Positions 11,785 to 23,333 of a DNA stretch of 64,000 nt are shown here, piece after piece; within the stretch, counting starts at the first letter, position 1; the number at the start of each line of letters is the position of its first letter. The translations under genes were made by a program, and so were the position numbers. The notes beneath the pieces were generated by a model. It was not told the origin of the DNA and made no database searches. It saw nothing but the letters and a program-made list of their open reading frames with translations. This DNA is from Acheta domesticus (lineage: Eukaryota > Arthropoda > Insecta > Orthoptera > Gryllidae): positions 214,372,565-214,436,564 of the forward strand of contig JAHLJT010000631.1 of the NCBI GenBank assembly GCA_031308135.1, read 5' to 3'.

Positions 11785-12360
11785 CTAGTCACATGATGGA
11801 GGATTGGATCCGTCAATCAAATATAGATGGCTTAGCTTACAGTGACCTGTTCGTGTTCTCGGGATGGCCACTTGTTCCTTTCTGTTACGCTTTTTATCAT
11901 GCTTAAGACTTTGAAAATTGGATACTTTCTTATGAAGGTCGCTTCTTTTAAGCGTAGTCCATATGGAGAACCATATTTCTTCTGATATTTTTCCAATATA
12001 TTTCACTAGATCTTGGAGTGTATTCGAAATTGCCAGTACAGTGTTTGGGATATTAGTTGTACTTTCACTAACTACTCTGGAAGTTTTCCTCTGCATTTCT
12101 GTATCTTGATTCATATCCCATACCAATATTACTTCTTTACCTGACGTGGTAATGTCATGATACAGTTCTTGGATTGTAATAATCATTTCACTAAAAGTTT
12201 CGTTATTGTTGATGATTTTTATTGCAGTGCGGGAATTTGAGTATAAAATGAACTTTGAGTGGTTAATATTTTTAATAAGTTTCATGGCGGTCAAGATGGC
12301 GCATAATTCGGCAGTAAGATGGCTGGCATAGTAGTTAAGTTGGTTTTTCACCGATAACAT
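11785..12360 (-). pseudogene. LINE ORF2 RNase H and C-terminus
   Basis: HLTAELCAILTAMK carries the conserved glutamate of RNase H, and ILYSNSRTAIKII is the strand that normally reads SDS, with the catalytic aspartate here replaced by asparagine. The expected GH..I.GNE.AD motif is worn to VWDMNQDTEMQRK. RNase H domains process the element RNA during target-primed synthesis. The open frame of 191 codons ends at 11785. Confidence 0.65.
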
Positions 12361-13042
12361 CTTTCGTTACTTCTGTTGCTTCTGTTCCCTGTGTATTTTT
12401 AATTGCTTTGGCATAAACTGGATAAAACATGTCGTAATTGTTGGTCGGTCCAGAGTTTATCTCAGATGTTCCATTCCCTTGATGAGCGCCTGATGATAAG
12501 CCTACTGAAATATCCGAGATTATCCAAGGAGGAATTTTGTAATTTCTCTTCTTTTCTAATTATCTGTGATCGAAATTAAGTTCTCTAAGTACTTTTCTAG
12601 TTTTTTTCATACAAAGGTATAAAACGCGAATGCTCCTGTTGTTTAGGATATATGTCCTGTACTGTGACAGGATTGATGGACGTGGCTGCTTTTAAAGCAT
12701 ATTTGATTATTAGTTCCTCTCTTCGATGAGATAAATGTGTTCATTTGCTTCAATTAGAATGCTTCCGATGGGACTGGTATGGAAACATCCGGTGCAAATC
12801 CGGAGACCTTGATTGTGGACTGTATCCAGTTTTTTGAGGTCACTTTTATCAGCAGATCTGTATATTATTGATCCGTAGTCTATTTTGGATCTCGCAAGTG
12901 CTTTGTATGTTAATAATAGCAATTGTCTATCTGCTCCCCAGTTGTTGTGTGCGAGGCATTTAAGTATGTTGATTCTCCTTTTACATTCATTAATAGTATT
13001 CAATATGTGCAACTTCCAGGTAAGTTTAGTGTCGAAGTGCAT
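12361..13042 (-). pseudogene. LINE ORF2 thumb/connection region
   Basis: The 110-residue reading at 13042-12710 begins GMHFDTKLTWKLHI in the extended frame, matching the LG..D..L.W..HI block after reverse transcriptase motif E, and contains SKIDYGSIIYRSA, the usual thumb landmark. Sequence down to 12361 is broken by frameshifts before the RNase H part. Confidence 0.7.
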
Positions 13043-14202
13043 TCCTAATATTTTGGTACTGGTGACAAAGCTCAGGATCTGATTACCAATTTTAAGCGTA
13101 GGTAAGTTGTCAATTTTCTTCTTTGAAAATATAATACACTCCGTTTTCTGAGGTGCAAATTTAAACCCTGATTTGAGTGACCATTCTTAAATACTATTTA
13201 ATGCGATTTGCATAATTTCTTGGCTTGAGTTAATATTTCTTCCTTTACATAGCATAGTAATACCATCGGCGTATTTCCTAATGATAGTGGGTGGTTTGAT
13301 TTTTTTCGTCCGCGTCATTTATTGCTAGTAGGAAAAGTGTAACACTTAGGATGGATCCTTGAGGTTCACCATTCTCTATTCTTTTCTTCACAGATAATGT
13401 TCCATTTACTCTCACTTGCATGACCCGATCTTCCGTAAAATGTTTGATAAACTGAAACATATTGTCTCGAACCCCAATTTCGCTCAGCTTCTGTAGGACT
13501 CGATGCATCCATACCATATCGTATGCCTTTTCGGTGTCCAAGTTGACAGCTAACACATGTTGCTTGCTGGCAAAAGCTTCTTGAATGTAGGTATCTATGC
13601 TTACCAGGTGGGAGGTCGTTGAGTGTCCTGGTCGAAATCCAAACTTATTGCTGGATATTATATTCTTGTAATTAAGATACCATCTGAGCCGACGATTAAC
13701 AATTTTTTCCAAAATCTTGCACATATTGCAAGTCAATGATATGGCCCTGTAATTACCATTTAGTGTTGGGTCTTTTCCGGGCTTAGGAATGGGGATCACA
13801 ATAGCCGCTTTCCACAGTTTTGGAAAAGTCTTTTCTATAGTTGTATATTTTTAGTAGTATATCTTTCCCTTTCTGTGGTAGATTTTTAAGCAAGATAGTT
13901 GGAATATTGTCCGGTCCGGAAGAAGAATTTTTTGAGGCGTCTAGTGTTGTGACAAGTTCTTTCATTGAAATAGGTAAGTTAAGGTGCTCTTGAATGTGAC
14001 ACGCTTCTGTGTTCACCATCAGCTGTTCTCTTTCTTGTTCATTTTTGTAAGTTTGGAAGGCTTGAGAGTAATATTGAGAGCTAGAGTTGCTGGCAAATTT
14101 GTTGGCCAGCTCATTTGCGATATAAGCGGGTTCATTAATAATTTGGGTATTTTCGGACAGCAGTAAATGTATTTGATTATATCTTTTGTTACCTTGTATG
14201 GA
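13043..14202 (-). pseudogene. LINE ORF2 reverse transcriptase
   Basis: The palm and fingers are spread over at least three frames. The first part (14019-13783) has the SSSGPDNIP motif. The second (13799-13278) has MIPIPKPGKDP, YRAISLTC, FGFRPGHST, motif A as NLDTEKAYDMVW and GEPQGSILS. After a frameshift at about 13305, motif C reads YADG (13262-13273) instead of the canonical FADD/YADD. This loses one catalytic aspartate. The region that follows, with the FAPQKTECIIF block, is interrupted by at least one stop. Confidence 0.85.
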
Positions 14203-14203
14203 A

Positions 14204-14980
14204 CTAATTTTTTTTCCAAGAATCTTTAATGTTATTATTTACATTGATAGAGGATACATAACTTATCCAGGAGTTGGCTTTGCTATCTTTAATTATTCTT
14301 CTTGTAAGATCTCTTAGTTTTTTATATTCGATTTTATTTTCATTTGTTGGGTGTTTCTTGTACCGGTTGAACGCATGTTTGGACTGTTTAAGAGCATTTT
14401 TACATTTTTCGTTCCACCATGGTAGCACGTTTCTGCTTTTTGTGGGTTTGATAATTTCTAGAGAGTTGTTAGCTGATGATGTTAAGACATCAGTAAACGA
14501 TTTGATTATTATGTCAATGTCGTGTTCTTGAAACATATCCATTTGAGACATTTTCATTTTAATTTGTTCCTGGTGGTTAAGCCAGTTGGCTTTGGAGTAG
14601 TTCCACTTAATATTCTCTTGCAGCGGATTCGATATACATGAAGAATCGCTGATAATCGTGAAAATGGGAAAGTGGTCCCTGTCGTGAGGCTCATCCTGTG
14701 CATACCAATTGCATTTAGAGGCCAGGCTGTTGGAGCTGAGTGTGAGGTCAATTGCACTAAGCTGTCCATTATTAATATTGAAGTATGTAGGTTGCCCGTT
14801 ATTCAGTACTGCCAAATCAGATTCTTCAATAATAGCTTCCATATTGATGCCTCTTGAGTCGGTTTTATACGATCCCCAGAGGATATTATGGCTATTAACA
14901 TCACCTAGTAGAATAAAGGGCTTAGGTAATTGTTTTATGATATCCTTCACTTCATTATTTTCGAATTGATAGCTGTTGGG

Positions 14981-15035
<55 letters not shown>
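14204..15035 (-). pseudogene. LINE ORF2 endonuclease, C-terminal part and linker
   Basis: After the insert, the reading resumes with PFILLGDVNSHNILWGS (catalytic GD.N), then IDLTLSS and DHFPI, the last histidine-bearing motif of the APE endonuclease. Residues after about 120 form the charged linker that precedes the reverse transcriptase, including the LPWWNEKCKNAL block typical of these proteins. The frame is open for 248 codons and breaks at 14204. Confidence 0.8.
14979..15035. repeat. TA microsatellite at the insertion junction
   Basis: A nearly pure AT dinucleotide run flanks the left end of the nested transposon. A shorter run (17121-17137) flanks the right end. Confidence 0.9.
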
Positions 15036-15039
<4 letters not shown>

Positions 15040-15914
15040 GGTGTCCCTTATATTGCCCAAAAAATTATTTTTGCAAATTTTTTTGGGCTCACCCCCTAAA
15101 TATTTTCTATTGGGTCAAATTTACTCAAAAATAAAATTTAATCTCAATAGGTTGATATTAACCCGTGCCGACTTGAGCGCGAAATTTGAATGTTAGGTAT
15201 CATTGGTTTTGCTGGGTTAAGTCAATGGAAAACTATTGATACATTTTTAATATATAATTTTATATTATAATTTAATTCATTTTCACACTTTAGACTTTGT
15301 TTTGGTTTTATCTTTTATTATGGGTACTTTTATTCAGTGTTTCTTTCTTGCAATATGATTACAGTGAACGTTGTTCCTGAACAACTCAACAAAAATTGCT
15401 TTTGCTCCTCATCTACATTCAGTAGCCCATGAAAATCTTGCATTGATTCAACAGGTCTTTCCGCACAGTCATTCACAGCTTTTCATCTTTTTAAATAACC
15501 TTTTAGCTTCTGAATATGAAGTTGCTTTTCCAGGTTAAAGGGCAGTTTTGAATAAAACTAATACCCATCTTCAGGCAAGAGAACAGGTATCTGCTATTGA
15601 TTGATACAGAGTCGGCTTGTTTTCATTGAAATGAAGATTAAATTGAATAAGATGTATTGTTTATTAACGAATTAATAATTAAAGAACGGTCATCAGTGTA
15701 CAATTGCACTTGCCATGTTATTATTCATCTAATTCTTTTCAAAAAGGAATTATCTTCCATGTGTAGATTTTCTCAGTCTAAACATGCTACCACTTTGATT
15801 TTTATTTGTACGTCTGCTTCATCAGAGAGTACGACAGACAATTCTTCTAATAAATACTACATATGGTGTCTAAATTGTTTTAAACTTGCTTTTGAAATTG
15901 TGGAATCTATCTTT

Positions 15915-16190
15915 TCATGCAATTTTAGAAATTTTTATAAAGTACCCTGATAAGGAACTTTTACACCTGCACTGCCCTAAAGCCACAGTTTGACATAAAG
16001 TTACGATCAAGAGAGAGACATTATTTAAGGAATTTTTAACTACACAATATAGTTTAGAATCTGATCTGAGCAGAAACATTTTAAATATTAAATATCTCTT
16101 GCCATCTATGTTGAGTTCGATGCAATGCCCGGGAAGATGTATCTTTAGTTTGTTGCTTACTACTACTGACTCATCAAAGAATAATCCCAT
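15915..16190 (-). pseudogene. Downstream relic of the same transposon protein
   Basis: The 91-residue frame, extended upstream through FQSRKDN, has LKIHLPGHCIELNIDGKRY. The RKDN and EHxxxxxEPxxxY-like pattern resembles the next part of the uncharacterised protein family noted at 16426-16719. The reading is weak, degenerate and without known catalytic residues. Confidence 0.25.
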
Positions 16191-16425
16191 ATTGTCTTTG
16201 CGACTTTGAAAATTAATGGCCTGAAATCTTTTTTAACGTCTTTTAAAATGCTAAAAAAGTGGTGTTAGGATTCCTTACTACATTATGTATTTTACATTCA
16301 AATACACATTATGAAATAGGTTTTTATATGTCTAAAGACGGCACGGAAAGAATAATGCTCTGTCCAAATTTTCTTCAAGAAAGACATATACTCCTTCAAG
16401 ACGTCAAGAGTTTGATGCAGTTGTA

Positions 16426-16719
16426 TCACATCAAAGAATTTGTAATCTTTTTTCTTCTTGTCTCGCCCTTCTTATCTCGGGTTCTTTGTCTCGCCCTTTC
16501 TTCTTTATCCGCAAAATGTTCGTCCAGCCCTTCAAGATAACTTTTACATCCTGGCTCTCTCTGCCGAAATAAAAACATCCTTTCTTCTTCCAAAATAATA
16601 ATTTGTAACGCATTCGGATGTGCAATATCAAATAGATTGTTCAATTTATTTCTAAACTCATCTTCTCGATGCTTAAAAATATCTTCACACTTGTTTGCGT
16701 TTTTTGTAATTTTCTTCAC
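16426..16719 (-). pseudogene. Uncharacterised insect transposon protein relic (LFDIAH motif), N-terminal part
   Basis: The 97-residue frame contains HREDEFRNKLNNLFDIAHPN and EEERMFLFRQREPGCKSYLE. I recall a similar block (LFDIAHADAL...EED..FL..QRE.GR) in many unnamed insect proteins that appear to be transposon-derived. No catalytic domain is visible here. It lies on the minus strand inside the TTAGGGTGTCCC element, so it may be part of that element's own protein. Confidence 0.4.
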
Positions 16720-17122
16720 TCCGAATAGTACAAGTTAATAAGTTTTTGCGAACAATGGTGATTAGCTCTTATTGAAATTCTTGCTTTCTAGGTACTTAAC
16801 GGATGCTCAATTGTGTCCGTTTATTTGGTGTTTTATATTAATAGTTAATATTATCTCTTAATAAAAACACACGTTCTTCGGCACTGCATGTGACACTAAC
16901 ATATGACACTGTTAGATTAGCAACCTGTGAACACGAGTAATACGATCGATTAAAATTCATGCTCTGGACATATCCGTCATGCGAATTCGCGCTCAAGTCG
17001 GCACGGGTTAGAATACTCCAATCTCAAAAAAATTTTGTATAGGCATGTTTGAAGTGCATTGGAACAAAATTGGAGGGTGAGCGGTCAAAAATCTGAAAGT
17101 CGGAAAATAAGGGACACCCTAA

Positions 17123-17442
17123 TATATATATATATATGTTGCATATACATATAGAAAAGGGGACTTGTATTTGTATTGCTACTGCCTCAATATCAGATCG
17201 GATATAAAAGTGGTTTGCTTTTATATATTTTTTAACAAAAATAGCAACACCTTCACTTGCAATAGAAGAAGTGATCTATTTCTATTGTAGCACTTGAATC
17301 CTTTTAATTCACCAGATTTATTTCCTTTGAAGTTGGTTTCCTGCACACATACTATTTCAGGTTTGTATTTCTCACATAAAATCTGTATTATTTCATATCG
17401 AGGGTGAAAACCATTAGTATTCCATTGTAGAATATTCATCAA
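17123..17442 (-). pseudogene. LINE ORF2 endonuclease, N-terminal part
   Basis: ORF2 appears to start at 17442 with MMNILQWNTNG, the usual first strand of an APE-like endonuclease, followed by the VCVQET motif that holds a catalytic glutamate. The reading runs into the AT-rich flank of the transposon insert at about 17122 and resumes at about 15035 on the other side. A frameshift or stop occurs near residue 73. The start lies about 150 bp downstream of the end of ORF1. Confidence 0.75.
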
Positions 17443-17588
17443 ATATGTTTCTATTTATTAAATTTAAACAGAAGTAGAATATCACTTTGAGTCTTCATTA
17501 AGTGAGTTACTAATTTTTAATTTGTTAATAATTCTGGTGAACCTGTTTTTAATGGATCTTTCTGTTAGGAGAGGATATGTATTAGTCA

Positions 17589-19083
17589 TCATCTGGATAA
17601 TAGACTGTCACAGGGATAGTCTTTAGCTATAATAATAGTGTTTTTAGCTCCAAAGGAATTTTCAAGGAAATTTTTAAATTTTATGTAGTTGAGCGGAAAT
17701 TGTTCAGGTTTTTCGTCGATAATCTTCTGGATAGGCTTAATTAGTTCATCAATAGATTTGATTTGAATGTCTTCTTGTGTTACTGTGTTTTCACTTTTAT
17801 CATTTTTAGTTTTTTTCTTTTTCTTGATTGGTTGTTTTGGGATGTCATTATTAGTAGTTTTGGATGTGCAGTTATCAGCATCAGGTTGAGAGGAAGATTC
17901 ACTTGTTAAAGATCTTTTATTCATAATTGGTAAGTTACTGCTATTAACCATACTATGCTCATATATCTGGTTCAAGGTGTGTTGTGGCATTTCTTGTGTT
18001 ATCATTGCCTCCTGTTCTTGTTCTGTTCTGACATTGTTTTGGAGTGTCATTATTAGTAGTTTTGGGTGTGCAGTTATCATCATCAGCTTGAGAGGGAGAT
18101 TCAGATGTTAAAGTTCCTTTATTGATAATTGGTAAGTTCCTATTATTAACCATACTATGTTCTTCTATTTGGTTCAGGGTGTTTTGTGACAGTTCTTGTG
18201 TTATCACTGACTCCTGTTCATGACTTTCTTTTAATTCTTGTTTAAGATAGTGAGGATTTAAGGTGGAGATCTTGGTAGGGCACTGGTTGGCAAGATGACC
18301 AGCTTGTCTACAATTGAAGCATGCCATGGTATCACTTATAAAGTAAATCCTATATGTTGTGTTGTCATAAAATACGGTCATTGAATCTGGTACCTTGTTA
18401 ATGTCCTCTGGGTCAATAAAAATCTGCCTCCTGAAACTCATAATGTGTGAGAAACCAGGTTCTGTAACTCCTGCTTTGATGAAAGAAATGTTAGAGTGAT
18501 TTTGTATGTTTCTCTTGATTAGCTGTCTTTCACTTACTTCATGAGGTATGATAGGACATACATTTGATATAATTCTCTTTTGTTTACTTATTAGGGGCCT
18601 GACTGTTAAAATATGGTTTTGAATATTAATATTACTATGATTATCAATTATATAGTCAGCAATTTCCTTACTGCTTAAGAAAACACATACTCTGTTGTTA
18701 TAAATCCTTGATATAAACCTTATACTCGTAGAGCCAACAATTGTGACTAGCTTATTTAAATAGTCTTTTATAGTAAGTCCTTCTTTTGATTCTATTACTA
18801 TAGCTTGGTCCTTGTTGGGGAAAACATCTCTTGTGGCTACACTAGCATACGACTTCTTACCTTCGTGGTTGTTCGTCATGTTGGTAGATTCTTTGGTTAT
18901 GTTGCTGTTGTAGTCACCATTTGGCATAATAAGTCCAGCCAGCTGCATATGCAGGCGGCTTGACTGTATTCTTGTAGTTTGTACAGTAGATGTTCCGTAT
19001 AAATAGAATGTCCCTTGTCTTTCATGCAGTGTTGTTGCAGAGAAATTCGCATTCTGCTCACGCCAGAGCAGAGGAGCCCGCAA
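17589..19083 (-). pseudogene. LINE ORF1: gag-like RNA-binding protein
   Basis: ORF1 proteins of this type coat the element RNA. The first open part (19083-17959) carries one CCHC knuckle, CFNCRQAGHLANQC, preceded by the FSHIMSFRRQIFIDPED block typical of this class. The second part (18083-17589) is in another frame and ends in a lysine-rich tail. The coding region contains a direct duplication of about 201 bp (about 17833-18034 and 18035-18235), giving two similar copies of a roughly 62-residue Ser/Thr/Asn-rich linker. The frame change falls at the junction of these copies. The N-terminal part before the knuckle is about 250 residues. Expression is unlikely. Confidence 0.8.
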
Positions 19084-19140
19084 GTGTGTTGATGTCCAAT
19101 GTACAGTCGAATATCCGTCCCATCGGACGGAAAGGGCAAC

Positions 19141-19640
19141 CGGCTGACGGCTGGCTAAAAGCCCTAGAAAACTAGGTGCTACAACCGCACGTACATTCTT
19201 GCATGATTTAAAATAGTTACGAAATTTTAAAATATTGTAATTTGTGTCATAATAAAAACTCAGTTATAACTTGAAAAAAGATTCATTCAAACGAGTCACC
19301 TCTCGTGCTTATCTGCATTTATTTCCATTGTCAGGAAGAGTTGCAGTTTCTTAGTTTTAGAAATGAAACGAACCTGAATAAATTTAAATGTTACAGACTT
19401 TACAAAACGTAATAGAGAAAAGCAAGAATAATATCACACAAGCCTACTTTCATTAGATTTGAAATGAGCCTTCAATTTTTATACCATATTCAGCGATTAA
19501 AATTCTAAAAGTATAGAAATGTATTTGATAGTTCTAAGTTAAAATGTATTACCTTCCTTCAGCCAATTTCCTGTTATAAAAATATTATGTACATTATACA
19601 TTCATAACCAACAACAATGAGATGAATTCTGAAACCTCTA
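19141..19640. other. AT-rich DNA beyond the LINE 5' end
   Basis: Nothing recognised. Confidence 0.3.
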
Positions 19641-20464
19641 TGTTGCTACTTTCCTAATTCGCAACGCCTCAAACGAAGCGCACGGAATCCGAATTTACAA
19701 TTCCAACCTTTTTTGCAATTTTTGAACATGTAGGGTGCGCAGAAAATAAGTCTATCACCACTATCTTTACAGTTCTTTGCTACATACGAGGATATTTCGA
19801 AAGACAAAATTTGAAGCCATTTCTGAAAAAATTGTTTAAAATGTTTTTAAACGCGCTTGTTTCATTTAAAATAACGCAAGAAATACTCATGTTTTAAAAA
19901 TATTGAGCTTGACCTCTTTTAAAGACCTGTCTTTGATGAACACATTTCATTATGAAAATAAATTTCATCTTCAAAATTGTAGTTCGATGAAGATGAAAAA
20001 AGATTGAAATTTGGAAATTTTTGAAATCTTAGAACTTTCAACAAACATGAGACTTACGCCAGTCTCTCAAACGTCCTTCACACTAGCCAACAACAAAATT
20101 TAATCAAAGACGATGGATGTATCTTTTTAAATTTTGAAAATGTTTCAGAGGTTTCATGTAAAGTACTCCCAAAATTAAAATATCCGTTTCAAATTCAAGA
20201 GGCCGCGACATCAGCCAGATCAATTGGGAAATATCATTTTTGGAGAAAATCGGATGAACGCTTTAACCGCTAACGTTGTTCACAGACGGACAGATGCTTT
20301 GCCATCATTCAATTTTTCGGTATCAAGGACCCGTAAAACATAGATTCTTGCTACACTGTGTGTTAAGTTTTTGTTTCTAAATTTAGCAACTGGATTTATC
20401 CAATTTTACTTTCCCGTATACGTACGCATACACCGAGTGATATACGTAGTATAGGGAAAGTTAT
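19640..20464 (+). mobile_element. Family P repeat, copy 1 (plus orientation)
   Basis: This diverged copy shares, in order with copy 3 (23.6-25.2 kb): tracts around GAGAAAATTTTGAAA, the GACGGACAGA block (20285), TCGGTATCAAGGACC (20317), TTTAGCAACTGG (20383) and the terminal near-palindrome (20411-20464). The left boundary is uncertain. No coding capacity. Confidence 0.6.
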
Positions 20465-21755
20465 GTCATGCTGCGCGAAAAAATGGCCAATTTTCGCCAG
20501 AAAAAAATTCTTTGCCGTGCGCTGAAAACGAAAATGTGAACAAAACCAGTTGCTAAATTAAGAAAAAAATTCCCTAACATGTGGTATAGTCAGAAACCCT
20601 CTTTTGTGGGTCCTTGATACCGAAAAACCTATTGAAAGGGAAACGTCTGTCCGTCTGTCCGTCTTGTCCGTCCGTGAACACTGCTAGCGCCTAAACCATA
20701 CGTACGATTTCTTCCAAAATGGATATTCCCCCATCGATCTGGTTTTAGGTCGAAGCTTTGAGATTTTGAAAAAGATTCTTCAACATTTTTGACTATTTTG
20801 ACTATGACATTTTTTGACGGGGGTACTTTACAGGAAGACCCCCGGACATTTTCAAAATTTTCTCAAAAACGGTTCCAAATTTTTTATTATTAAATTAAAC
20901 GTTTGGTAATTTGGCCTAATGTATTTTATGAGATGACGAAACGCCACATTGCTCTATTCTTTTGTTTTTTCAAAAATCGGAAAAAATGTAACTTTTTTGA
21001 CTTTCTCTCTCACGTCGTTAATATTTACATTAACGGCGATTTTTTCACATTATTATAGTTACGAGTACATGTGCTTTAAATAATGTCAAGTAAAGTTTCT
21101 GAAAAACACAACCGTTTTCTGTGAAAGCTAGCTCAAAACTCCACGTTTTCAGAAACGCTCAAACACCATTTGCTCGTATATAGGCTGCAAATGTTTTCTT
21201 CAAACTTTTGTAACGGATAGTGGTAAGGACATTCTTTAATATGACGTAAAGTTTATTTTGAGGGTATTTTTTGTTTTGTTTTTTCAAAAATTACATAAAT
21301 GTAATTTTTTTTAAAGATCTCTCACATTTTTAGTATGCACATTACCAGCAATTTGTAAACATTATTATATTTGTGAGTGTAAGTGCTTCAAATAACTTCA
21401 AATAAATTATTTTGAAAACTCAAAAATTCTCTGAAAATGAACTTCAAATTTCGCATTTTTAGTAGAGTTAAAATGCAATTTTCTTTAAAACGGCACATAT
21501 TTTTAAAAGAAATTGCCATTTAGGACTACGTTTTGTGTTGTGTAATATTCTAAAATTAATATCTCCGTTCTGGCAATAGGAAACCGAACAATTAAGAAAA
21601 TGACAAAAAATTTCGTTTTGGAGGTAACAGATGGCAGCTGGCAAGAAGGAGTATGTGGCAATTCCAAATGGCTAGCGAAGACCCAAGGAAATAGAAAACT
21701 AATACGGGAAAGTCTGTGCCATTCTTTAGCACCACTAGTTCGTTCTCAGGTCCCG
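20411..21755 (-). mobile_element. Family P repeat, copy 2 (minus orientation)
   Basis: Read on the minus strand it runs from GTGGTGCTAAAGAATGGCAC (about 21748) to the terminal palindrome at 20464-20411. It matches copy 3 closely at both ends, including ACTTTCCCGTATTAG and the block GATACC..ACCCACAAAAG. It shares the palindrome with copy 1, so the two are joined head to head. The open frame at 21600-21824 is a by-product. Confidence 0.7.
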
Positions 21756-23325
21756 GCAATAAACGTTTTTCTCCCGAAAATTCGCCGTATTACGTCACTT
21801 TGTCTTTTTAAGAAGGTACGATAAAGTATAAAATAAGATTAATGAAGATAGATATTTGCAACTCACGGAACGATTTAATATCACTGCCTCCTGGAATTAC
21901 TTCATGTAAGCAATGAAGAGAGACCTATGCATTATAGTAATTAACGATGCGAGTGGATAAGAAGTGGTATAATTGAAAGCGTTTCCTCATTTACCTCGAG
22001 AGCAATTATACCCCTTTATCTAAGTGATACGTTCAATATTGTTTCTTTTGTATTTAAGAATAGTTTAAATTATGGGAAATCCATAAACATCTTTACCATT
22101 CACATAAAACAAAAACGTTTACGTTATTTTAATACATATACTGTTTGTTTTTACAGAATAGTGCAATGTTCATAATAACACAGTAACTTTATTTGAATAT
22201 TTAAGGAAAAGCAATCGCACGGAGAATAAATTACATTCAGAAAATTGATATTTTTTGCTTTGTACATCTGAGATTGAATAATGTTTGAAACAATGTGTGG
22301 GATAGTTACATAAGTCTTTCCTAGCCATGTAGTCACAACATGGGTTCGCGGTTCAAAGTTCTATTGAATCTCCCTCTATGTCCCTCACTGTTACACCACT
22401 TTCGACATTCAAATATCTAATATATCCCTATACGTGAAACGAGTCTGTGAGGAGAAACGCTAATGATAAATATTGTGCGAGAGGAGAAAAGAGAAAATTT
22501 TTAACTGAAATTAGATGATTGAGAAAATTCTCGGAGCGCGAAGTGTAGATTAAACGCATTCCTCTACATGGGCTCCCTTCGCTAGCGGACACATTTCGCC
22601 CCCACGATGAGAAACATTCCCAGTGAAATTTTTCCTCAGGCAACTTCACTCGGAAGTCTTCTCTTCCTTAATGAAAAACCCGTTTGCATCCTTCGCCAAA
22701 CCTTTTGCGTTTCCTGCTTGTTGACACAAAACTTCTTCTGGTATTGCCTACTTTTATGTAATGTCGCAGTAAGGTCTTCACGGTAGAACACATAGGTTCT
22801 ATCCAGTCAGCATCCATGTTTATTCGTTTATTCATTCAAGTCCTTTATTCATGAAATTGTCTTCCCCCATTTAATGCTTTCTGTAATACTTAAATAGTAT
22901 TACTATATCTGCTTTGATTTATCAGCCCCTTTAAATATGTCTAGGATTCTCTTTAATGTGCTTTTTATATCCTCCTCAATTCAAATGGTAACATTATTCT
23001 TATATGCCCGGTTCTTCCCTCTGAAAATATACTTTTTCTTTTTCCTTTCATTCTTTCAGGTTTTTAAAACCACTTCCGTATGTTCTTCCAGCCAAGTATC
23101 AGTGCTACACAGACATTTTACTAAATCATAACTTATAACGCTATGCCTCACTCGTAAAACCTCATTCTAATCCTAACACCTGTATGATGAGAGAAAGATG
23201 ATTCTAAATTCTGTAAGTCTCTGACCACTGATACCAAGGCGAGGGGTCGAAGAGCGGCGAAAAGCCGAACCCCCTAATAGGTCTCAAATAATAATATATT
23301 GTAGATTACGGCGTCATGAACATCA
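21756..23325. other. AT-rich DNA between family P copies
   Basis: No gene or named repeat seen. The short frames at 22428-22649 and 22937-23131 show no known domain. Confidence 0.3.
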
Positions 23326-23333
23326 TTCTAGAT

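Larger units (their letters stand above)
15036..17122. mobile_element. 2.09-kb inverted-repeat DNA transposon nested in the LINE
   Basis: Both ends read TTAGGGTGTCCCTTAT inward (15036-15051 and the reverse complement up to 17122). A second perfect 25-bp inverted repeat lies 123 and 112 bp inside the ends (15159-15183 and 16986-17010), so the terminal repeats are long and composite. The insert sits in TA repeats (14979-15035; 17121-17137), consistent with a TA target. The interrupted LINE reads on across the junction. Inside are minus-strand relics of an uncharacterised insect transposon protein. I cannot place the superfamily. Confidence 0.85.
11020..19140 (-). mobile_element. Degenerate I/Jockey-group LINE retrotransposon with a nested transposon
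   Basis: Reading on the minus strand, the order is ORF1 (zinc-knuckle gag-like protein), ORF2 with APE-type endonuclease, reverse transcriptase and RNase H, then an untranslated tail. The endonuclease region is split by a DNA transposon at 15036-17122; without that insert the LINE would be about 6 kb. An RNase H in ORF2 points to the I-like part of the Jockey/I superfamily. The 3' limit is set near 11020-11040, where the minus strand shows AAATAAACAAACAAACAAC, and is uncertain; a TAA run lies at 11191-11230. The 5' limit is near 19140. Frameshifts and stops show it is dead. Confidence 0.85.
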
